From Vulcanimicrobium alpinum (lineage in GTDB: Bacteria; Vulcanimicrobiota; Vulcanimicrobiia; Vulcanimicrobiales; Vulcanimicrobiaceae): DNA of 64,000 nt. Shown piece after piece: positions 56,907 through 64,000 of this stretch. Location: the NCBI RefSeq assembly GCF_027923555.1, contig NZ_AP025523.1:1802484-1866483 (forward strand). Direction: 5' to 3'. Each line of letters starts with the position of its first letter. Position 1 is the stretch's first letter. Made by a program: the position numbers and the translations under genes. Under the pieces are notes generated by a model. It had not been told where the DNA came from, searched no databases, and saw only the letters and a list, made by a program, of their open reading frames with translations.

Positions 56907-58144
56907 TCACGACGCGGCCGTCTGCGCAATATGCTGCGCGAGATATGCGGCGTCGTCGCCGACGCCGAAGAGCGTCCCGGACTTGAACGTGTGCATCCAG
57001 TGCAGCCCGAGAAAGTAGAGCCCGGGAGCGGAGGTGACACCGCGCTGCTGCACGGGAGTTCCGCGGTCGTCGAAGATCGGGAGGCGAACCCAATCCAGAT
57101 CGAAAGCGTATCCCGTGCACCAAATCACGGACGCGACGCCGGCGTCCTTGAGGTCTAGTGACGACGGGGTTCGGAAGTCACGCAAGCGCATGGGGACGGA
57201 CGGTTCGAGATCCGCTTCTTCGAACTCATCGTCGCGCGCATCGCGCACGTACGCCTCGACCGCCGCGTCGAAGTCGGCCGCACTGCGATCGGCGAGCGCC
57301 AGTACCTCGTTCACGTCGTCACGAAAGGCCAGCGTCGAGCCGGCACCCTCGGTGACTCGTCCCAAGAGGACCATGCCGTCGCCGGCAAACCGGCGCAGGT
57401 CGATATCGTGCCCGCCGTCGACTCCGGTGATCACCACCGGCGGCGGCATCACCCGCCCCGGAAAACTGTCGAGCGTCCGATCGAAGCGGCCGGTGGCGAC
57501 CAGCCAGAACATGATGTCGCGCCCGCGATAGCGGCGCCGCACCCGCTGGTGACGCCCGACGGAAAGGTAGACGCGGCGATTGCTGCGGTGCAGCTCCTCG
57601 GCAATCTGGCAACCGGAACTGCCGGTTCCAACGACCAGCACCGCACCAGGGGGAAGCTGGGCCGGATCACGATACGCGCTCGCGTGAAGCTGCGTGATCT
57701 CGGGGGAAAGCGTCATGCTCACGTCCGGGAGCCGGGGCCGCTGAAACGGACCGGTCGCGAGAACGACGCGCTCAGCTTCGATCGCTCCGTCCCGGTTGCG
57801 ATGCGGTAACGTCCGGATCTCTGGTTGCGTTCGACCGCACGAACCGTGACGCCGCACCGGACCGGCGCCTCGATCAGCGCAGCATAATCGTCGACGAAGC
57901 GCGCGATCTCGGTGTGATGCGCGAACGCATCCGGTGCACTCCCCCGGTAGGCAACACCGGGCAGGGAAAGCGACGAATTCGGAAACTGGAAGCACAACGA
58001 CGCCCAACGCTCCGAGCGCCAGCGTTCGCCGACCCGGCTGCGCTCCAAAATGACGTGTTCGCGTCCGCTCTCGCGCAAATAATAGCTCATCGCAAGTCCG
58101 GCTTGTCCGCCGCCGACGATCACCGTGTCGTGTCGATCCGTCAT
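56907..58144 (-). pseudogene. Flavin-containing monooxygenase, single frameshift
   Basis: From ATG 58142-58144 the FAD loop VIVGGGQAGLAMSYYL and LERSRVGERWRSERW read cleanly to about 57805. The rest (RVVLATGPFQRP, the NADPH loop VVGTGSSGCQIAEEL and the C-terminal ATG-like CTGYAFDL) is in another frame to 56907. Restoring one G in a GGGAC run near 57800 would rejoin the two halves (TGDGAIEAERVV). It resembles YUC/CzcO-like class B monooxygenases. It is 35 bases after ettA. The lesion is a homopolymer change, so an assembly or sequencing error is plausible. Confidence 0.85.
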
Positions 58145-58179
58145 GGTCGACTGCACCGCATGTCCACGGCAACGGCGTT

Positions 58180-59850
58180 CTACGGCAGCGAGAGCGGGCG
58201 ATAGCGGAGGCGGTGGGGGCGGGCGGCTTCTTCGCCGAGACGCTTCACCTTGTCAGTTTCGTACTCGTGGTAGTTCCCTTCGAAGAACTGCACGCGCGAG
58301 TCGCCTTCGAACGCGATGATGTGGGTCGCGATGCGGTCGAGGAACCAGCGGTCGTGGCTGATGACGAGCACGGTTCCCGCAAACTCGCCCAGCGCGTCTT
58401 CGAGCGCGCGCAGCGTCTCGACGTCGAGGTCGTTCGACGGCTCGTCGAGGAGCAGCACGTTCCCGCCTTCGAGCAGCGTCCTCGCGAGGTGCAGGCGTCC
58501 GCGTTCGCCGCCCGAGAGCGTGCCGACGGCCTTCTGCTGATCGCCGCCCTTGAAATTGAAGCGTCCCAGATACGCGCGCGACGGCATCTCGAACTTGCCG
58601 ATGGTCAGGATATCGCGCCCGCCCGTTACATCGTCGAAGACGGTTTTCGTGTCGGCGAGCGACTCGCGGCTCTGGTCGACGACGGCGAGCTTCACCGTCG
58701 GACCGATCGCGATCGTCCCCGCGTCGGGCTGCTCTTTGCCGGCGATCATTCGGAACAGCGTGGATTTCCCCGCACCGTTGGGTCCGATGATCCCGACGAT
58801 CGCGCCCGCCGGAATGCGGAAGTTCACGTCATCCATGAGCAGCCGGTCGCCGTACGCTTTGCGCACACCGGTGAACTCGATGACCTGATCGCCCAAACGC
58901 TCCGCGACCGGGATGAAGATCTCTCGTGTCTCGTTGCGCTTCTGATACTCGTAACTGGAAAGTTCCTCGAAACGCGCAAGTCGGCTCTTGTTCTTCGATT
59001 GACGGCCCTTCGTCCCCGAACGAACCCACTCGAGTTCGCGTTTGAGCGCCTTCTGACGCGCCGACTCCTGCGCTTCTTCCTGTGCCAGGCGCTCCTGTTT
59101 CTGATCGAGCCAGGAACTGTAGTTGCCCTTCCACGGGATCCCGCGGCCACGATCGAGCTCCAGGATCCACTCGGCGGCGTTGTCGAGGAAGTAGCGGTCG
59201 TGCGTCACCGCGACGACGGTCCCGGGGAAACGCTGCAAAAATTGTTCGAGCCACTCGACGCTCTCCGCGTCGAGATGGTTCGTCGGTTCGTCGAGGAGCA
59301 GCATGTCGGGCTTCGAGAGCAGCAGGCGGCACAGTGCGACGCGCCGCTTCTCGCCGCCCGAGAGGGGGCCGATCGCCGCATCCCACGGCGGGAGCCGCAA
59401 GGCGTCGGCCGCGATCTCGAGCTGCTGCTCGAGGTCGTCGGCGCCTTGCGCGAAGAGCTGTGCTTCGAGCGCTGCCTGTTCGTTGGCGAGCTTTTCGAAA
59501 TCGGCATCGGGCTCGCCGTAGGCGGCGTAGACTTCGTCGAGCCGTTTGCGCGCCGCGAAGAGCGGCGCGAGCCCTTCTTCGACCGTCTCGCGCACCGTCT
59601 TGGCCGGATCGAGCTTCGGCTCTTGTTCGAGATAGCCGATGGTGATGTTCGGCATCGGGATCGCGTCGCCGTCGATGTCATGGTCGACGCCCGCCATGAT
59701 GCGCAGCACGGTCGATTTCCCCGCGCCGTTGAGCCCGAGAATCCCGATCTTCGCGCCGGGAAGAAAACTCAGCGAGATGTCTTTGAGGATCTGACGCTTC
59801 GGCGGCACCATCTTGCCGACCCGATGCATCGTGTACACGTACTGCGTCAC
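58180..59850 (-). CDS. ettA: Energy-dependent translational throttle protein (ABC-F)
   Basis: 556 residues with two ABC modules: GLNGAGKST / LSGGEKRRVAL / LLLDEPTNHLD, and GPNGAGKST / LSGGERGRLHLAR / LLLDEPSNDLD. The linker carries the EttA-type arm, and KSKLARFEEL-like KSRLARFEELSSYEYQKRN follows. ABC-F proteins act on the ribosome. EttA tunes early elongation to the ATP/ADP ratio. Ends within 36 bases of the flavin monooxygenase gene. Confidence 0.95.
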   Translation of the reverse strand: MTQYVYTMHRVGKMVPPKRQILKDISLSFLPGAKIGILGLNGAGKSTVLRIMAGVDHDIDGDAIPMPNITIGYLEQEPKLDPAKTVRETVEEGLAPLFAARKRLDEVYAAYGEPDADFEKLANEQAALEAQLFAQGADDLEQQLEIAADALRLPPWDAAIGPLSGGEKRRVALCRLLLSKPDMLLLDEPTNHLDAESVEWLEQFLQRFPGTVVAVTHDRYFLDNAAEWILELDRGRGIPWKGNYSSWLDQKQERLAQEEAQESARQKALKRELEWVRSGTKGRQSKNKSRLARFEELSSYEYQKRNETREIFIPVAERLGDQVIEFTGVRKAYGDRLLMDDVNFRIPAGAIVGIIGPNGAGKSTLFRMIAGKEQPDAGTIAIGPTVKLAVVDQSRESLADTKTVFDDVTGGRDILTIGKFEMPSRAYLGRFNFKGGDQQKAVGTLSGGERGRLHLARTLLEGGNVLLLDEPSNDLDVETLRALEDALGEFAGTVLVISHDRWFLDRIATHIIAFEGDSRVQFFEGNYHEYETDKVKRLGEEAARPHRLRYRPLSLP

Positions 59851-59915
59851 GGCCGCCCTGTCTTGGGCGCGCGGCTGCGAAGGTCCCGGTGGGCGGCGAG
59901 GCGGAGGAACGCATC

Positions 59916-60746
59916 ATGCAGCAGCACACGGTTGTGGGCGGCGGCGGCCTCGTGTTGCGCGCGCTCGAAAGCGGCGATCCGCAAGGTGTGCCGGTCCTGT
60001 TCCTGCACGGCTGGTCGCAGCGCGCGGCGTCGTGGGAACGCCAGCTTGCATCGCCTGCGCTCGCGCATCTGCGCCTGGTCGCTCTCGATCTGCGGGGACA
60101 CGGCGAATCGGAGAAGCCGGCCTCGGGCTACGACGACGGCGCGCTGTGGGCCGCCGACGTCGCGGCGACGCTCGACGCGCTCGACCTGCACGGAGCGATG
60201 CTCACCGGCTGGTCGTACGGCGGGTACGTCATCGCGGACTATCTGCGCCATCGCGGCCAGGACGCCGTCGGCGCGATCCACTTCGTCTCGGCCGGCACCG
60301 GGATCGGCATCGAGACGCCGTACCGCTTTCGCGGCAACGCCTGGAACGGCGTCCTCCCGGCTGCGTTCAGCGACGACGCCGGGGAAGCGGCTGCGGCGAT
60401 GCGCACGTTCGAGCGCAACTGCTTCGCCGCGCGACGCGACGCCGACGAACGAGCGATGCACGCGAACGGCGCCGCGACGCCGGGCGCCGTCCGCAAAGCG
60501 CTCTTCCGCCGCCGCATCGACAACGACGACGTGATGGCGTCGATCCGCCTTCCCACGCTGGTGACGCACGGCGACGCCGACCGCGTGATCGACATCGAGA
60601 CCGGGCGTCACATCGCGGCGATCGTGCCGGGCGCGCGGCTCTCGGTGTACGCCGGAATCGGTCACGTCCCGTTCTGGGAAGATCAGCCGCGTTTCGACGC
60701 GGAGTTGGCGGCGTTCGCGGCCGGCCTCGCGGGACGCAGTGCGTGA
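59916..60746 (+). CDS. Alpha/beta hydrolase
   Basis: 276 residues from ATG 59916 with GGAGG 8 bases upstream. Features are HGWSQRAASWE (oxyanion hole), the nucleophile elbow GWSYGG, the acid in THGDADRVID and the catalytic His in GIGHVPFWED. This fits the haloperoxidase/esterase-like group, and the substrate is unknown. The stop overlaps the cyclase GTG (GTGA). Confidence 0.88.
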   Translation: MQQHTVVGGGGLVLRALESGDPQGVPVLFLHGWSQRAASWERQLASPALAHLRLVALDLRGHGESEKPASGYDDGALWAADVAATLDALDLHGAMLTGWSYGGYVIADYLRHRGQDAVGAIHFVSAGTGIGIETPYRFRGNAWNGVLPAAFSDDAGEAAAAMRTFERNCFAARRDADERAMHANGAATPGAVRKALFRRRIDNDDVMASIRLPTLVTHGDADRVIDIETGRHIAAIVPGARLSVYAGIGHVPFWEDQPRFDAELAAFAAGLAGRSA

Positions 60747-62323
60747 GCGTCCCCGTCGACCCCGTGCGGCGGCCGCGCGCTCGGCCCCGGAACCGCTTCG
60801 TCATCGCGATCGTCGTCGCGCTGCTCGCGGGCCTCCCGCTCTCCGTCTGGCTCGATCTGTGCTCGATCTCCGAATCGGCGCTGCGCACGCAGGCGAACGA
60901 TCTCAACGTCGCGGTCACCGGGATCCGCAGCTTTTACGCCAGCGACGTCGTCGGCCGCGTCCTCGCATCGCACGGGAAGACGGTGGTGACCGATCGCTAC
61001 GCGACGATCCCGGGGGCGATCCCGATCCCGGCGACGTTCTCGCTCCAGCTCGGTGCGGTGATCGGCGAGCACCAGCGCAACTTCGCGTACAAGTTCACCT
61101 CCGACTATCCGTTCCGCCGGCGGATGCACCCCCCGCTCGACGCGTTCGAACGCGACGCACTGCACGCACTGCGCGCCGATCCGACGCACGAGATCAGCAG
61201 CGCGACGCAGACCGGATTCACCGAGCAGGTGCGCGTCATCGCGCCGATCCGGATGGGCGCGACCTGCGTCGCGTGCCACAACACGCACCCCGACAGCCCC
61301 AAACGCGACTGGAAGGTCGGCGACGTGCGCGGGATCCAGGAACTGACCGTCACCCAGCCGATCGTCACCAGCCTCTTCTCGTTCCGCTATCTGCTGGTCT
61401 ACTTCGCGATCGCCGCCGCGACCGGCATCGCCTTCATCCTTCTGCTGCGCCGGCAGACCGAGGAACTCACGGCGAGCTACGTCTTTCTCTCGTCGATCTC
61501 GAAGAAGATCTCGCGCTACCTCGCACCGCAGATCTACGACGCGATCTTCGCCGGCCGCGCCGACGTCACGCTCTCGACGCGCCGCAAGAAGCTGACGATC
61601 TTCTTCTCGGACATCAAGGACTTCACGTCGACCACCGAGCGCCTGCAGCCCGAAGAGCTGACGGCGCTGCTCAACGAGTATCTCACCGAGATGTCGACGA
61701 TCGCGCTCGCCCACGGCGGCACCATCGACAAGTTCGTCGGCGACGCCATCCTCGTGTTCTTCGGCGACCCGGAGAGCCGCGGCATCGCCGAGGACGCCGC
61801 GGCCGCCGTGAAGATGGCGATCGCCATGCAGGCCCGCATCGCGGAGCTGAACGCCGAGTGGCGCCATCGCGGGATCGAATCGCCGTTCCGCGTGCGGATG
61901 GGGCTCAACACCGGATACTGCAACGTCGGCAACTTCGGCAGCGCCGACCGCTTCGACTATACGATCATCGGGGCGGAAGCGAACCTCGCGGCGCGTCTGC
62001 AGTCGATCGCGAACGCCGGCGAGATCGTGCTCAGCTACGAGTCCTACGCGCTCGTGCGCGAACTCGTCATCGCGCACGCATTGGCGCCGATCACCGTCAA
62101 AGGGATCAGCCGCGAGATCGTTCCCTACGCGATCGACGGTCTCGCCGGCAGCGCCGGCGCGCGCGGCGGCATCTACAGCGCACATGCAACCGGAGTAGAC
62201 TTGTACCTCGACGTCACCGCCCTCGATCCCGCCACCGCGGAACGGACCCGCACCCTCCTCGCGGACGCGCTCGCCGCGCTCGAACGCCGTAACGGCGCGC
62301 CGGGCAAGGAGGGCGGCCGTTGA
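60743..62323 (+). CDS. Class III adenylate/guanylate cyclase with DUF3365 heme-c sensor domain
   Basis: 526 residues from GTG 60743. A membrane helix (about 20-42) precedes an extracytoplasmic DUF3365 domain containing CVACH (c-type heme site). A second helix (about 212-232) leads to a catalytic domain with FFSDIKDFTSTTERL (metal Asp), GGTIDKFVGDAILVFFGDP (base-selecting Lys and second metal Asp) and DRFDYTIIGAEANLAARLQ (transition-state Asn and Arg). This layout suggests cAMP production controlled by redox or gas at a periplasmic heme. It overlaps both neighbours. Confidence 0.87.
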   Translation: MSVPVDPVRRPRARPRNRFVIAIVVALLAGLPLSVWLDLCSISESALRTQANDLNVAVTGIRSFYASDVVGRVLASHGKTVVTDRYATIPGAIPIPATFSLQLGAVIGEHQRNFAYKFTSDYPFRRRMHPPLDAFERDALHALRADPTHEISSATQTGFTEQVRVIAPIRMGATCVACHNTHPDSPKRDWKVGDVRGIQELTVTQPIVTSLFSFRYLLVYFAIAAATGIAFILLLRRQTEELTASYVFLSSISKKISRYLAPQIYDAIFAGRADVTLSTRRKKLTIFFSDIKDFTSTTERLQPEELTALLNEYLTEMSTIALAHGGTIDKFVGDAILVFFGDPESRGIAEDAAAAVKMAIAMQARIAELNAEWRHRGIESPFRVRMGLNTGYCNVGNFGSADRFDYTIIGAEANLAARLQSIANAGEIVLSYESYALVRELVIAHALAPITVKGISREIVPYAIDGLAGSAGARGGIYSAHATGVDLYLDVTALDPATAERTRTLLADALAALERRNGAPGKEGGR

Positions 62324-63090
62324 GCGCGCCCGCCGGGGTCATCGACCTCCACGGCCGCGTCGCGTTCGTCACCGGCGGCAATCGCGGGATCGGCGCGGCC
62401 GTGGTGCGCGCGCTCCACCGCGCGGGCGCGGAGGTCTTCTTCACCTATCGCAGCCGCGCCGAGGAGGCGCGCGCATTGTGCGAGCAGCTCGGCGGCCGCG
62501 TCGCGACGCACCGGCTCGACGTCGCCGATCCCGCCGCGCTCGCACCGGCGATCGACGCCTGCGTCGCGCACTTCGGCCGGCTCGACGCCCTCGTCAACAA
62601 CGCCGCGATCTTCGAGGAGAACCGGTTCGACCGCGACGACTTCGACGCGTGGCGCGCCGGCTGGCGGCGTACCTTCGACGTCAACCTGTTCGCCGCAGCC
62701 GACCTGGCGTTTCTCGCGATGCGGGCGATGCGTTCCGCCGGCGAAGGGACGATCGTCAATATCGCATCGCGCGCCGGCCATCGCGGCGAACTCACCTTTG
62801 CCGACTACGGCGCGTCGAAAGCGGCGATGATCAACCTCACCAAGTCGATCGCGCGCTCGTGCGCGCGCGACGGGATCGTCGCGTTCTCCGTCGCGCCGGG
62901 CTTCGTCGCCACCGAGATGGCCGCCGCCGATTTAGCACGAAACGGCGACGCGATCGTTGCGGAGATTCCGCTGGGCCGCGTCGCCGATCCCGACGAGGTG
63001 GCGCACGCCGTCGCGTTCGTCTGCACGCCGCTGGCCCGTCACTTGAACGGTGCGACGCTCGACGTCAACGGCGGCTCGTACGTTCGCTAG
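62320..63090 (+). CDS. Short-chain dehydrogenase/reductase (FabG-like)
   Basis: 256 residues from TTG 62320, overlapping the cyclase stop (TTGA). The classical SDR pattern is complete: TGGNRGIGAA (cofactor), NNAA, the catalytic Ser in VNIASRAGH, YGASK and the PGFVATEM loop. Arg in NRGIG and in TYRSR suggests NADP. The substrate is unknown. Third member of a hydrolase-cyclase-SDR operon. Confidence 0.9.
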   Translation: MSAPAGVIDLHGRVAFVTGGNRGIGAAVVRALHRAGAEVFFTYRSRAEEARALCEQLGGRVATHRLDVADPAALAPAIDACVAHFGRLDALVNNAAIFEENRFDRDDFDAWRAGWRRTFDVNLFAAADLAFLAMRAMRSAGEGTIVNIASRAGHRGELTFADYGASKAAMINLTKSIARSCARDGIVAFSVAPGFVATEMAAADLARNGDAIVAEIPLGRVADPDEVAHAVAFVCTPLARHLNGATLDVNGGSYVR

Positions 63091-63093
63091 CGG

Positions 63094-64000
63094 TCAATCG
63101 TCGAACGCGCAGACCAGCTGGCTCGTCGCCGACGCCCCATCGATCGCATAGACCATCAGCACGTTGCTGACCAGCGTCGCCGACGTCGCGCCGCTCGCGG
63201 TATACGAGTACGGGAAAAAGCTCGCCGTATCGGGGTTCGTCGACGGAATCGTCGCGCCGCCCGAAACGCACGCCGAGACGGGGATCGAGGCATAGACGCC
63301 GGCGGCACCGGCGGCCGGCGGGTTCGACGCGGTCGACGCGACGTACACGCCGATTCCCGGCGCCGTCTGCGAGCCGTTGAGCAGCACGTTGGTCGGCGTC
63401 CCGGTTCCGACGCCCTGCGTTGCGGCGACGAACGACGACTGTCCGCCGAAGAGCTGCCAGTTCGTCGTCCCGGCCGGATACGTTCCGAACGCGACCGCCG
63501 AGGGCGGCGGCGACGCGGTCGACCCGGCGGTGACGACGGCGTTGAGCGCCGGCGACGCATGGTGGAACGCAAGCTGGAATTGCGTGGCGGGGATCGAGTA
63601 GTAGGTCTCCGGGAATACCAGGCACTGCAGACCCAGCGACGACGTCCCCTGGGCCGCCTTCCCGGCGATCACGACCGTGTAGCGCGTCGATGCCGCGAGG
63701 TTGTTGAGCGGGCAGGTCAGCCTCGTCGTCGCCGGCGTCCCGTTCGGCGTCACCGTCACCGTGTACGACTGCGTGTTCACGTTCGTGATCGCGGAGAGTG
63801 ACGGGTACCCGAGCTTGGTGACGAATGCCGCGCTCGACGTGCCGTTGATGTACACGTCGACCGGGCCGAGATCCGGAGAGCCGTTGAGGAAGCGCAGCGC
63901 GCTCTGACTGGTCGTCGTGCCGAGGACGGTGCCCTGACCGTTGTTGCCGCAGCCGGCGAGCACGGCGGCGCCGAACGCGAGAACGAGTGCGAGACGTCGA
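63094..64000 (-). CDS. DUF4397 lipoprotein (N-terminus outside window)
   Basis: More than 300 residues entering from the right edge. The last visible part of a signal peptide (LALVLAFGAAVLAGC) with a lipobox is seen, so only a few residues are missing. DUF4397 strands follow (ALRFLNGSPDLGPVDVYING and a repeat-like HHASPALNAVV). The C-terminus is Ser/Ala/Thr-rich. Envelope-anchored, function unknown. Convergent with the SDR gene, 3 bases apart. Confidence 0.85.
   Translation of the reverse strand, partial: RRLALVLAFGAAVLAGCGNNGQGTVLGTTTSQSALRFLNGSPDLGPVDVYINGTSSAAFVTKLGYPSLSAITNVNTQSYTVTVTPNGTPATTRLTCPLNNLAASTRYTVVIAGKAAQGTSSLGLQCLVFPETYYSIPATQFQLAFHHASPALNAVVTAGSTASPPPSAVAFGTYPAGTTNWQLFGGQSSFVAATQGVGTGTPTNVLLNGSQTAPGIGVYVASTASNPPAAGAAGVYASIPVSACVSGGATIPSTNPDTASFFPYSYTASGATSATLVSNVLMVYAIDGASATSQLVCAFDD

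Overview
The window is a 64 kb piece of a high-GC bacterial chromosome. It is densely packed, has many overlapping start/stop junctions (ATGA, GTGA, TTGA) and often uses GTG or TTG starts behind strong GGAGG ribosome sites. The Gram-positive-type LexA box, the class II ribonucleotide reductase, the actinobacterial-like half aldehyde dehydrogenase and the lipoprotein and type IV pilus genes point to a deep-branching terrabacterial lineage. My guess is Eremiobacterota (WPS-2) or a relative. There is no rRNA or other phylogenetic marker here, so that is an inference.

Layout. 1-2130: a minus-strand set with YqeG-like and haloacid-dehalogenase phosphatases, a small protein and a frameshifted DUF2231 gene. 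2078-7140: nrdJ (vitamin B12-dependent ribonucleotide reductase), carrying a 432-residue intein, under two NrdR boxes and a LexA box set inside its promoter, with a clear terminator. 7338-8640: a decayed Nramp transporter. 8781-10695: two small unknowns and a DUF2867-type oxidoreductase. 10786-16327: a wrecked accessory region. A three-domain ethylene-sensor/SpoIIE phosphatase/ATPase gene is split by IS256-family elements, and another copy cuts a PhyH dioxygenase and a membrane protein. 16717-22339: an EgtB-like enzyme, a ketopantoate reductase, a broken oxalate/formate-type transporter, an oxalyl-CoA synthetase-like ligase and a photoactive yellow protein homologue. 22447-31731: PPi-type phosphofructokinase, isocitrate dehydrogenase, a BtuF-like protein, pyrophosphatase, the cobalamin end-assembly genes cobS/cobT/cobC and a ferritin-like protein. 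32605-40037: a half aldehyde dehydrogenase, tRNA-Ser, then a five-gene aldehyde:ferredoxin oxidoreductase operon with two moeA genes (one fused to a binding-protein domain) and a moaD. 40106-45866: PEP carboxykinase, Hsp20, YjbQ and two surface-glycan genes. 45975-49189: a near-perfect tandem duplication of a tyrosine-rich lipoprotein gene with its 200-nt leader. 49349-53821: pilB-pilT-pilC plus a sigma factor in one overlapping operon. 53901-64000: citrate synthase, a ThDP enzyme, a frameshifted flavin monooxygenase, EttA, a hydrolase, a heme-sensor adenylate cyclase, an SDR and a DUF4397 lipoprotein cut by the window edge.

How it fits together. Central carbon genes (gltA, icd, pckA, PPi-PFK, ppa) are intact. 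Cobalamin assembly and uptake genes would feed the B12-dependent reductase. The two moeA genes and moaD would supply the tungsten or molybdenum cofactor to the aldehyde oxidoreductase beside them. Lesions (frameshifts, IS insertions, a nonsense codon) fall in accessory genes while the long core genes read cleanly. That suggests real decay, although some single-base lesions could be assembly errors.
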